This document shows positions 6,964 to 13,482 of a stretch of DNA of 13,482 nucleotides, piece by piece. The first letter of the stretch is position 1; each line of letters opens with the position of its first letter. Source of the stretch: JACTOJ01 sp032335695 (GTDB lineage: Bacteria; Bacillota; Clostridia; Clostridiales; Clostridiaceae); the NCBI RefSeq assembly GCF_032335695.1, contig NZ_JACTOJ010000050.1:1-13482 (forward strand). Direction: 5' to 3'. The notes beneath the pieces were generated by a model, which did no database searches, was not told where the DNA came from, and saw nothing but the letters and a program-made list of their open reading frames with translations. Made by a program: the position numbers and the translations under genes.

Positions 6964-8324
6964 GAATTGATTTTCCTATAGGTTCAAAAAGCATTGATAA
7001 AAAAGCTGGAAGTTTACAAATCCAATTGAATTTAGCAGGTGAAGAGGAGATATTAGCCTCTATAGAAAAATTAAATGGAAACAAGCTGACAGCTCATGAT
7101 ATTTCAACAGAAAGAAATTTGGAGATTCTGGATAAATGTGCAAGGCTATGGTTAGATAGGGAATACTCTAAGCCCCATATAGAGATATTAGCTAAGATAA
7201 CTAATCAAAGTGAAGAATTAGTAAGATATGAGATAGAAGGAACCATGCAGATGCTTCTAAAAGACAATATGAGCCTTACAATTAAAGAAGAGCTTGGAGA
7301 TTTAAATCTGCTGGATAGCTGGGTGGATACAAGTTATGGACATGTCCACAGACAGCCTAGAGGTACACTATTTCACAATATATCAGGTAATGCCTTTGTA
7401 GTAATCCCTATAAGCATATCCATGGGGCTTATCTCTAAAAATTGCAATTTTATAAAAGTATCAGGGGATGAGCCTTATTTTGCATATGCATTTTATAAAA
7501 GTCTATGCGAAATTGATGAAAGCATCAGAGACAGACTTGCAATATGCTATTTTGACAGTTCTAATTCACAGATATATGAAACCATAGTAAAAAATTCTGA
7601 TTCGGTAATACATTGGGGAGGGGAATATTCAGGGAAAGTTATGTCGGAGCTTTGTGCAAAATATGGAACACATCTTATTATGCATGGAGCAAAAATAAGC
7701 TTTGAGGTCATAGATGAGGATGTAGAGTTGGATGATGTTGGAGATAAGATAGCTGGGGACATAACCCTATGGGAGCAAAAAGCCTGTCTATCACCAAGAA
7801 TAGTATTTGTAAATAGAAAATTAGAGGTAGAAAAACTGGCTAATAATATAGCAAAATCTTTAGAAAAGTTATCCGTGATTTTTCCAAAGATGTATATGAA
7901 TGAATGGAATTCTATTAAAGCTATACAGGACAGACAGTATTGTCTGCTCAAGTATAGTGAGAATAAAGAAGAAAAGGTAATTTCTTCTCAAAATGCAGAT
8001 TATACCGTAGTGCTTACTGATAGGATGCCAGAGAAGAGAGACATAGATAGATGCTTCTATAGATTTATTTTTGTATGCTGCTATGAGAATACGGATGATG
8101 TAGTTCAGTATGTAAAAAACAATATAAAGGATTATCTTCAAACCATGGGGTATAACGGTGAGGATATAAGCTTTATGGAAAAGATGACTTTACTGGGAGT
8201 GAATATAATCACTAGACCAGGGGATATGTCAAGGCATTTTCCTGGCACCTCTCATGATGGATTTCATAATCTACAGGAAATGACATATGTGGTAAGTGAA
8301 CAGTTGAAGTTGATAAATTATTGA
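6960..8324 (+). CDS. luxC: LuxC-type acyl reductase
   Basis: LuxC is an NAD(P)H-dependent enzyme related to aldehyde dehydrogenases. It takes the acyl group from LuxE (or acyl-CoA), forms a thioester on a cysteine and reduces it to a fatty aldehyde. The product here has 454 residues, slightly below the usual size of about 480. Typical stretches are RQPRGTLFHNISGNAF (131-146), then IKVSGDEPYFAYAF (165-178), IHWGGEYSG (217-225) and LWEQKACLSPRIVF (270-283). Cys276 in the last is the predicted nucleophile. The ATG overlaps the luxE stop by four bases and has AAAGGAGG upstream. No luxA, luxB or luxD is in the window, so a light reaction is not implied. An aldehyde for membrane lipids, wax-like compounds, signalling or alcohol formation is possible but unproven. 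Confidence 0.88.
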   Translation: MRIDFPIGSKSIDKKAGSLQIQLNLAGEEEILASIEKLNGNKLTAHDISTERNLEILDKCARLWLDREYSKPHIEILAKITNQSEELVRYEIEGTMQMLLKDNMSLTIKEELGDLNLLDSWVDTSYGHVHRQPRGTLFHNISGNAFVVIPISISMGLISKNCNFIKVSGDEPYFAYAFYKSLCEIDESIRDRLAICYFDSSNSQIYETIVKNSDSVIHWGGEYSGKVMSELCAKYGTHLIMHGAKISFEVIDEDVELDDVGDKIAGDITLWEQKACLSPRIVFVNRKLEVEKLANNIAKSLEKLSVIFPKMYMNEWNSIKAIQDRQYCLLKYSENKEEKVISSQNADYTVVLTDRMPEKRDIDRCFYRFIFVCCYENTDDVVQYVKNNIKDYLQTMGYNGEDISFMEKMTLLGVNIITRPGDMSRHFPGTSHDGFHNLQEMTYVVSEQLKLINY

Positions 8325-8341
8325 GAAGGATAAATAATTAT

Positions 8342-8439
8342 GCTATGTTTTAAGATAAGGTTGATAAAGGCTTTGGTCTCAAGGCAAGGAATATTGTGAA
8401 TAAGTGTTAAAAATCAATATTTATTCAAAACAGAGCCGG
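8342..8439. mobile_element. Short MITE-like element with terminal inverted repeats
   Basis: The left end GCTATGTTTTAAGATAAG and the reverse complement of the right end, GGCTCTGTTTTGAATAAA, share the pattern GCT-TGTTTT-A-ATAA, and both run on to TTGAT. The left end also matches the left end of the element at 13278 (GCTATGTTTTAA identical, then AGG and TTGATAAAG). TAATTAT occurs on both flanks (8335-8341 and 8440-8446), as a target-site duplication would, but such a 7-mer is common in AT-rich DNA. There is no coding capacity in about 98 bases. It lies directly upstream of the T-box promoter. Confidence 0.4.
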
Positions 8440-8460
8440 TAATTATAATTTCAAAAAAAG

Positions 8461-8489
8461 TTGACACAATATTAATTGTGGAATAATAT
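8461..8489 (+). promoter_or_regulatory. Promoter of T-box leader and MetRS genes
   Basis: A perfect TTGACA (8461-8466) is followed after 17 bases by TAATAT (8484-8489), four of six matches to the -10 consensus. A start near 8496 fits the 5' end of the T-box leader. Confidence 0.7.
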
Positions 8490-8495
8490 AGATAT

Positions 8496-8777
8496 AGAAA
8501 CGTTGAAGGGAAGAGTAGTAAGCTTTAATGTCTATAGAGAGTGGGATTAGGTGAAAGCCCATGGCAGGACGGTTTATGAATATGGCCCCTGAGTTTGCTA
8601 TCTGAAAGCTTTATTAGGGTAGCCCGGTAAGCAGCCGTTAAAATGCAGGGTGATAAAAACTGAGTTTGGTACGAGGTGGAGTCACTTAGTGAGTTACTTG
8701 TTGTAAGATGAGTATGAAGTAGAGTGGTAACGCGTTTTAACGCCTCTATGTGGATTTGGTCCGCATAGAGGTTTTTT
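8496..8777 (+). promoter_or_regulatory. T-box leader, methionine-specific
   Basis: This leader senses the charging state of tRNA-Met. It opens with GGGAAGAGTAGTA at the base of stem I, then the AG-rich bulge (TATAGAGAG) and distal loop (GGTGAAAG). The specifier region reads TGAATATGGCCCCTGAG, with ATG at 8582-8584 as the specifier codon. GCCGTTA (8634-8640) belongs to the stem II region. The T-box core AGAGTGGTAACGCG (8721-8734) contains the TGGT bulge, which pairs with the ACCA end of uncharged tRNA. Uncharged tRNA-Met should stabilise the antiterminator. Otherwise the terminator at 8743 forms. Two other ATG triplets nearby (8561, 8576) fit the specifier position less well. The two MetRS genes downstream independently support the methionine assignment. 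Confidence 0.93.
8743..8777 (+). terminator. T-box regulatory terminator
   Basis: CCTCTATGTGGA (8743-8754) pairs with TCCGCATAGAGG (8760-8771) with one T-G wobble, followed by six T. Its 5' arm overlaps the 3' arm of the antiterminator, the standard mutually exclusive arrangement. Confidence 0.9.
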
Positions 8778-8864
8778 GATTTTAACGTTTTATTATTTGC
8801 TTTATACTGATTTATATTTTAACTCTGTTTTGCACCCTAATATTATATATTGGAGGTAATAAAC

Positions 8865-10508
8865 ATGAGTAAGAAAATATTTATTGGAGGAGCTTGGCCT
8901 TACGCCAACGGAGATTTGCATATAGGGCATATAGCTGCTATGCTTCCTGGAGACATTTTGGCTAGGTACTTTAGATTAATTGGAAATGAAGTATTATATG
9001 TATCAGGAAGTGATTGTCACGGTACGCCTATTTCCATAAGAGCAGCTGCCGAAAAGGTGGAGCCTAGGGAGATTGCAAGTAGATACCATGAGGCTTTTAA
9101 GAAGTGCTTTGATGATTTAGGCTTTTCCTTTGATTTGTATACAAAAACTGATAGTGAATTTCATCATGAAGAAGTACAAAATATATTTAAAAAACTTTAC
9201 GAAAAAGGTGTAATATATAAAAAATCCGTGGAGCAGACCTATTGCAGTCACTGCAGTAAGTTTTTGCCAGATAGGTATGTAGAGGGAATCTGCCCTCACT
9301 GCGGGAACATTGCTAGAGGAGATCAGTGTGATTATTGCTCATCCTTGCTTGACCCTGTTGAGCTTAAGGATAAAAAGTGTAAACTCTGCGGCAATGAACC
9401 AGAACTAAGAGAGACGGAGCATCTGTTTATAAATCTTGCAAATTTTCAGGGGGAAATACAAGAATATGTAAATAAGGCTCAGGGCTGGAGAGAAAATTCT
9501 TTAGGCCTAACCCAAAGATACATTAATGAGGGCCTTCAGGAAAGAGCAGTGACCAGGGACTTACCTTGGGGAATCAGCGTGCCTATTAAAGGCTTTCAGG
9601 ATAAGAAGGTTTATGTATGGATAGAGGCTGTGTCAGGTTATTTAACTGCTAGTAAATATTGGAGTAAGCTTACAGGTGAAGCTTGGGAGAAATTTTGGAA
9701 GGGTGAAGATATAACTTCCTATTATGTGCATGGGAAAGATAACATACCTTTTCACTCAATAATTCTTCCCGCAATACTATTGGGATTAGATGAAAATTAT
9801 CATCTTCCAGATAGAATAGTTTCCAGCGAATATTTGACTCTTGAGGGAGAAAAGATATCCACCAGCAGGGATTATGCTATATGGGCGCCTTATATATTAG
9901 AAAACTATAATCCAGATTCCATAAGATATTTCCTTACCATAAATGCTCCTGAGAAAAGAGATGGAGATTTTTCCTGGAGGGAGTTTATTACTAGAAATAA
10001 CTCAGAGCTTTTAGGTGCCTACGGAAATTTCGTCAATAGAAGCTTGGTATTTGCCCAGAAGTATTTTCAGGGAAATATTCCAGAGGGGAAAGCTGATGAA
10101 AATATAAAATTAAAGCTTAAAGAGCTTTATGGTATAATTGGAGAGGATATAGAGAATGCAAATTTAAAAGGGGCGCTAGAGAAAATATTTGAATTTGTAA
10201 GGGCTTCAAACAAGTACTTCGATGAAAATAGACCTTGGATTACAATAAAGGAAAATGAAAAAATATGCAGTGATACTATTTACAACTGTATTTTAATCAT
10301 AAGCAATCTTTCAAATCTCCTGGAGCCATTTTTGCCCTTTAGCTCAGAAAAAATAAGGGGCTTTCTAGGGATAGAAAATGCTAAGTGGGATTATATTGAG
10401 CCTGAAGCAAATACTAAAGTAAATAATGTAGAAATATTATTTGATAGAATTGATAAGAAAAGAATAGAGGAAGAGACTAATAAATTAGCTATTAAAGCGA
10501 AGGCTTAG
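8865..10508 (+). CDS. metG: Methionyl-tRNA synthetase, four-knuckle type without C-terminal tRNA-binding domain
   Basis: This cytoplasmic enzyme charges tRNA-Met. The ATG at 8865 has GGAGG eight bases before it and gives 547 residues; a TTG at 8850 overlaps that site and is not favoured. The class I signature HIGH is at 19-22. The zinc insertion holds four CxxC pairs (Cys127/130, 143/146, 155/158, 172/175), enough for two zinc ions as in archaeal-type MetRS. The second signature reads KISTS at 330-334 instead of KMSKS. An anticodon-binding helical domain follows from about residue 375. The EMAPII-like tRNA-binding domain found in the downstream paralog is absent. It is the first gene after the T-box, so it is controlled by uncharged tRNA-Met. 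A second, less similar MetRS follows 37 bases later. Family knowledge suggests such second MetRS types can resist inhibitors of the Bacillus type. Confidence 0.95.
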   Translation: MSKKIFIGGAWPYANGDLHIGHIAAMLPGDILARYFRLIGNEVLYVSGSDCHGTPISIRAAAEKVEPREIASRYHEAFKKCFDDLGFSFDLYTKTDSEFHHEEVQNIFKKLYEKGVIYKKSVEQTYCSHCSKFLPDRYVEGICPHCGNIARGDQCDYCSSLLDPVELKDKKCKLCGNEPELRETEHLFINLANFQGEIQEYVNKAQGWRENSLGLTQRYINEGLQERAVTRDLPWGISVPIKGFQDKKVYVWIEAVSGYLTASKYWSKLTGEAWEKFWKGEDITSYYVHGKDNIPFHSIILPAILLGLDENYHLPDRIVSSEYLTLEGEKISTSRDYAIWAPYILENYNPDSIRYFLTINAPEKRDGDFSWREFITRNNSELLGAYGNFVNRSLVFAQKYFQGNIPEGKADENIKLKLKELYGIIGEDIENANLKGALEKIFEFVRASNKYFDENRPWITIKENEKICSDTIYNCILIISNLSNLLEPFLPFSSEKIRGFLGIENAKWDYIEPEANTKVNNVEILFDRIDKKRIEEETNKLAIKAKA

Positions 10509-10514
10509 CCTTCG
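10498..10514 (+). other. Hairpin over the stop codon of the first MetRS gene
   Basis: CGAAGGC (10498-10504), a three-base loop and GCCTTCG (10508-10514) form a perfect 7-bp stem. The TAG stop codon begins in the loop and its G opens the 3' arm. It is followed by TTTCAT, a poor T-tract, so it is at most a weak terminator. It may instead set relative expression or mRNA stability between the two MetRS genes. Confidence 0.5.
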
Positions 10515-10545
10515 TTTCATATAAAGATACATTGGAGGAGAAAAA

Positions 10546-12492
10546 ATGAGTAAAAAACCATATTATATTACAACACCAATTTATTATCCATCTGCAAATC
10601 TGCATATAGGTAACACTTATACAACCGTGGCAGCAGATGCTTTAGCAAGATATAAAAGATTAACAGGCTACGATGTAATGCTTCTGACTGGAACAGACGA
10701 ACATGGTCAAAAAATTCAGAGAATAGCAGAACAAAAGGGAGTTACTCCAAAGGAATATGTAGATGAAATAGTAGCTGGCATAAAGGATTTGTGGAAGCTT
10801 ATGGATATAAGCTACGACAGATTCATTAGAACTACTGATGAATATCACGTAAAAGCTGTTCAAGATATAGTAAATAGACTCTATAAGCAGGGAGATATTT
10901 ATAAGAGTGCTTATGAAGGCTTGTACTGTACACCTTGTGAATCCTTCTGGACTGAAACTCAGCTTGTGGATGGAAAGTGTCCTGACTGCGGAAGACCAGT
11001 AGAAAAGGCAAAGGAAGAGGCTTACTTCTTTAAAATGAGCAAGTACGCAGATAGACTTATAGAATATATAGAAAGTCACCCTGATTTCATTCAGCCAGAA
11101 TCTAGAAAGAATGAGATGCTTAATAATTTCTTAAAGCCAGGGCTTCAGGATTTATGTATTTCAAGAAGCTCCTTCAATTGGGGAATTCCAGTGGAGTTTG
11201 ATCCTGGCCATGTTATCTATGTTTGGATAGATGCTCTTTCAAACTACATAACTGCTTTGGGCTACGGCAATGATGCACACAATGATTTTGAAAAATACTG
11301 GCCTGCAGATGTACATCTTGTAGGAAAAGATATTATAAGATTCCATACAATTTACTGGCCAATAATGCTTATGGCTTTAGGACTTGAGCTCCCTAAACAG
11401 GTATTTGGTCACGGCTGGCTGCTAGTAGATGGAGGAAAGATGTCCAAATCCAAGGGAAATGTGGTAGATCCAGTGGTTTTAGTAAATAACTTCGGAGTGG
11501 ACGCAGTAAGATATTATCTGCTAAGCGAGATTCCTTTTGGGGCTGATGGACTATTCAATAATGAAATATTTATAAAGAAAATAAATTCTCATCTGGCTAA
11601 CGATCTTGGAAATTTAGTATCAAGAACAGTAGCTATGATAGATAAATATTTCGAAGGCATAATACCTGCTCCTACATCAAAGGAAGAGCTAGATAATGAG
11701 CTTATAGCTTTAGCTTTAAAGACACCTTTAGAGGTAGATAAGGCTATAGACAAACTTAGGATACCAGAAGCTCTTGATATTATTTGGGATTTAGTTGGAA
11801 GAGCTAACAAATATATTGATGAAACCGCTCCATGGATACTTGCAAAGGATGAAGCTAAAAGGGAAAGGCTTGGTACAGTGCTCTATAATTTAGTAGAAGC
11901 TCTAAGATTTGTAGCAGCCTTAGTTTCTCCATTCTTGCCAACTACGGCTAAGAAGATAAATGAGCAGTTAAATATAGAGCTGTCTACTTGGGAATCTTTA
12001 TCTGCTTTTGACGGAACCAGAGCTGGTACCAAAGTTAATAAGGGAGAACCCATATTCCCAAGAATAGATGTGGATGCAAAGCTTGCGGAGCTTGATGCTA
12101 TAAGAGAAGCTCAAAAGAAGGCTTTAGAGGAAGCTAATAAACCTGCTATGAAGCCTATAAAAGAAGAAATAACCATAGAAGATTTCGAAAAACTAGATTT
12201 GAGAGTGGCTAAGGTTATTGCTTGCGAACCAATCAAAGGAGCTAAGAAGCTTTTAAAACTAAAGGTAGATTTAGGCGGAGAAGAAAGACAGGTAGTTTCT
12301 GGCATAGCACAGTACTACAAGCCTGAAGATTTAATTGGAAAGAGCATCGTCCTAGTGGCAAATCTTAAGCCAGTAAAACTAAGAGGAGAATTATCACAGG
12401 GAATGATACTTGCAGCAGCAAATGATGATGATTCACAGCTGTTTACAGTTACTATACCTGGAGAACTTCCAACAGGAAGCGAAGTAAGATAG
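10546..12492 (+). CDS. metG: Methionyl-tRNA synthetase, Bacillus-type with C-terminal tRNA-binding domain
   Basis: This is the second MetRS of the operon, 648 residues long, the usual size for the Bacillus subtilis type. The first signature reads HIGN at 20-23 rather than HIGH, within NLHIGNTYTTVAADALARY. I believe this form is common in clostridial MetRS and is not a defect. Two CxxC pairs (Cys128/131 and Cys145/148) form the zinc site. The second signature is a perfect KMSKS at 298-302. The anticodon-binding domain spans about 335-500. The EMAPII-like tRNA-binding domain spans about 542-648 (EKLDLRVAKV to the C-terminus), and the first MetRS lacks it. GGAGG lies shortly before the ATG. The gap to the first gene is 37 bases, so both should respond to the same T-box. 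It ends before a strong terminator at 12554. Confidence 0.97.
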   Translation: MSKKPYYITTPIYYPSANLHIGNTYTTVAADALARYKRLTGYDVMLLTGTDEHGQKIQRIAEQKGVTPKEYVDEIVAGIKDLWKLMDISYDRFIRTTDEYHVKAVQDIVNRLYKQGDIYKSAYEGLYCTPCESFWTETQLVDGKCPDCGRPVEKAKEEAYFFKMSKYADRLIEYIESHPDFIQPESRKNEMLNNFLKPGLQDLCISRSSFNWGIPVEFDPGHVIYVWIDALSNYITALGYGNDAHNDFEKYWPADVHLVGKDIIRFHTIYWPIMLMALGLELPKQVFGHGWLLVDGGKMSKSKGNVVDPVVLVNNFGVDAVRYYLLSEIPFGADGLFNNEIFIKKINSHLANDLGNLVSRTVAMIDKYFEGIIPAPTSKEELDNELIALALKTPLEVDKAIDKLRIPEALDIIWDLVGRANKYIDETAPWILAKDEAKRERLGTVLYNLVEALRFVAALVSPFLPTTAKKINEQLNIELSTWESLSAFDGTRAGTKVNKGEPIFPRIDVDAKLAELDAIREAQKKALEEANKPAMKPIKEEITIEDFEKLDLRVAKVIACEPIKGAKKLLKLKVDLGGEERQVVSGIAQYYKPEDLIGKSIVLVANLKPVKLRGELSQGMILAAANDDDSQLFTVTIPGELPTGSEVR

Positions 12493-12553
12493 GTGTAATG
12501 ATTAAATAAAGTTAGAACTTCCATTGAGATTAAAAAGATAATACTAAGCTATA

Positions 12554-12597
12554 AAACTCGATATACCAAGTAAAACTGGGAGTATCGAGTTTTTTTA
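12554..12597 (+). terminator. Intrinsic terminator of the MetRS operon
   Basis: AAACTCGATA (12554-12563) pairs perfectly with TATCGAGTTT (12583-12592), followed by a run of T to 12597. It closes the T-box operon. Confidence 0.9.
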
Positions 12598-12765
12598 TTT
12601 ATAATAAAGGACTATGAGGAAAATAATCATATTTACGAAAGGATGCTTACTATAATAAACTCTAATTTAGACTATTATTTATAAAAACCAAATAAGAAAC
12701 ACTAAAAATTAAATAAAATCCCCAAATTTACAGTTAAATAATTGAATTTATGTTAATATTAAATT

Positions 12766-12779
12766 GTTAATCGATTACA
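12766..12779. promoter_or_regulatory. cre-like palindromic site upstream of lipoprotein
   Basis: GTTAATCGATTACA contains the perfect palindrome TAATCGATTA and agrees with the CcpA cre pattern TGWAANCGNTNWCA except at its first two bases. It lies about 20 bases after the best promoter match and 26 bases before the ribosome binding site, a place where a LacI-family protein could block transcription. The evidence is a motif resemblance only. Confidence 0.25.
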
Positions 12780-12807
12780 AATTTTATTTTGAAAGGAGTT
12801 CATTATT

Positions 12808-13203
12808 ATAAAATTAAAAAAGTTATTATTTATTTCTCTCTGTATTGCGATACTCTTCTGTGGTTGTGCTTCAAAAAAAGACAGCAATCCCTTGCCAATT
12901 AAAACGGAGAACATAAAAAAAATTGAGCTTCATGGATTAAGTGGTGGATACAAAATAGTTAAGGATGAAAATGACATTAAAAAGATAGAAGCTCTAATTA
13001 ATACAGTAAAAATTAAGGGAATATGCAAAGAAGATTATTTTGGAATGGGATGCGGCGTGCGTATAACCTATTCAGATGGTAAAGTGTTAAATTTTGCCTT
13101 TTTAAGTTCTACTGTAAACTACGCTAATAACGGTTCTCTTTCTTGTTATTACATCGATAAAGATATTGTTGATGAATTAAAGTCTTACTATGATAAATTA
13201 TAA
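12808..13203 (+). CDS. Small predicted lipoprotein with non-canonical start codon
   Basis: The frame encodes a lipoprotein of about 131 residues. The N-terminus (KLKKLLFISLCIAILFCGCAS) is a typical signal: positive charges, a hydrophobic core, then a lipobox-like FCGC with the second cysteine as the likely lipid-bearing residue. AAAGGAG at 12792-12798 is a strong ribosome binding site. At the right distance there is no ATG, GTG or TTG, only ATA at 12808 (9 bases) or ATT at 12805 and 12802. ATA followed by KLKKLL looks like an ATG that has changed by one base. The TTG at 12892 would delete the signal sequence. The mature part (ELHGLSGGYKIVKDENDIKK, then GMGCGVRITYSDGKVLNF) looks like a small beta-rich domain near the C-terminus. 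I do not recognise a family. It may be expressed poorly, or be a start-codon pseudogene. Confidence 0.6.
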   Translation: MKLKKLLFISLCIAILFCGCASKKDSNPLPIKTENIKKIELHGLSGGYKIVKDENDIKKIEALINTVKIKGICKEDYFGMGCGVRITYSDGKVLNFAFLSSTVNYANNGSLSCYYIDKDIVDELKSYYDKL

Positions 13204-13277
13204 TTAAATTTGATTTAGGGTCATATTTATAAAGACATCCATATGAGATATTCTTATGTGTAAAAATTTAAAAAATA

Positions 13278-13482
13278 GGCTATGTTTTAAAAGGATGTTG
13301 ATAAAGACATTTTTCGTAAATGAACTCTAAGGGCTGCTTTGTTATAATTGGCTACCAATTTTAATGCGCCATCCGTGGCGCTAAAATTGCTTTGCCCGTC
13401 CTGGGCAAAATTACGCCAATTATAAGTCGCAATCCCTAAGAGTTCCTAGAACTCAAACGATAATATCAACATTTTAAAACAT
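13278..13482. mobile_element. MITE-like palindromic repeat, three-way-junction fold, cut by window edge
   Basis: The left end ATGTTTTAAAAGGATGTTGATA (13282-13303, written here without its GGCT lead) and the reverse complement of the right end (ATGTTTTAAAATGTTGATAT from 13463-13482) form terminal inverted repeats with a small insertion in the left copy. Inside, GAACTCTAAGGG (13322-13333) faces CCCTAAGAGTTC (13434-13445) with one mismatch, and TTATAATTGGC (13342-13352) faces GCCAATTATAA (13415-13425) perfectly. Between them stand two GC-rich hairpins: CAATTTTA-GCGCCA with loop TCCG (13356-13389) and TTTGCCC/GGGCAAA with loop GTCCT (13391-13409). There is no coding frame. The structure fits a non-autonomous element or a structured RNA. 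I believe similar sequences recur between genes in clostridial genomes, but could not check. Confidence 0.6.

Larger units (their letters stand above)
12493..12807. other. Intergenic region between MetRS operon and lipoprotein gene
   Basis: This 315-base gap holds the terminator at 12554-12597 and the presumed lipoprotein promoter. TTTACA (12727-12732), a 16-base spacer and TATGTT (12749-12754) are the best promoter match, only moderate. No coding region was seen in it. Confidence 0.5.

Noticed and set aside
7547..8141. Long minus-strand open frames inside luxC
   Set aside because: They lie opposite a clearly conserved gene, have no ribosome binding site that I can see and encode low-complexity, unfamiliar sequences.
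8850..8864. TTG start for the first MetRS
   Set aside because: It overlaps the GGAGG site that serves the ATG at 8865, and MSKKIFIGG is the natural MetRS N-terminus.
13215..13224. AGGGTCA near the lipoprotein end as a second copy of the palindrome at 64-89
   Set aside because: Only one half-site is present, with no matching arm, so no link is supported.
13241..13259. Hairpin CATATGA/TCTTATG as terminator of the lipoprotein gene
   Set aside because: The stem is short and has a mismatch, and no T-tract follows it, so terminator function is not supported.

Overview
The window reads as a low-GC, Gram-positive anaerobe of the Clostridium type. Base composition is strongly AT-rich, ribosome binding sites are strong (GGAGG), hairpin/T-tract terminators are common, and a T-box leader controls aminoacyl-tRNA synthetase genes. 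No rRNA, tRNA, CRISPR array, phage gene or transposase gene was seen. The genus is an inference from style and protein type.

Layout: (1) 1-1631: a palindromic upstream region, then a membrane protein that fuses a heavy-metal-associated (HMA) domain, a TauE/SafE-like membrane core and a cupredoxin-like tail. It ends at a bidirectional terminator shared with the convergent next gene. (2) 1640-3355, minus strand: a methyl-accepting chemotaxis protein with a four-helix-bundle type sensor region. (3) 3728-5556: a two-gene unit of family 4 (Fe-S) uracil-DNA glycosylase and an M24B Xaa-Pro aminopeptidase, ending at a terminator. (4) 5645-8324: a structured intergenic segment, a near-consensus promoter, and a translationally coupled luxE-luxC pair (acyl-protein synthetase plus acyl reductase) with no luciferase genes in the window. 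(5) 8342-8439: a short element with terminal inverted repeats. (6) 8461-12597: a promoter, a methionine-type T-box leader with its terminator, and two different methionyl-tRNA synthetases in tandem, closed by a terminator. The first enzyme has four CxxC zinc knuckles and no C-terminal tRNA-binding domain. The second is Bacillus-type with that domain. (7) 12808-13203: a small lipoprotein whose reading frame seems to start at ATA or ATT. (8) 13278-13482: a palindromic, MITE-like repeat predicted to fold as a three-way junction. Its terminal repeats resemble those of the element at 8342, and the window edge cuts it.

How the parts relate: the clearest regulatory logic is methionyl-tRNA sensing. 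Uncharged tRNA-Met should stabilise the antiterminator and switch on both MetRS genes together. The luxE-luxC pair should convert fatty acyl groups to fatty aldehydes, but its physiological role is unknown. The HMA/TauE/cupredoxin protein points to copper or other soft-metal handling. Most other genes are ordinary housekeeping or sensory functions. The less ordinary parts are the two repeat elements, the tandem non-identical MetRS pair under one T-box, the luciferase-free luxEC operon and the lipoprotein with a damaged or non-canonical start codon.
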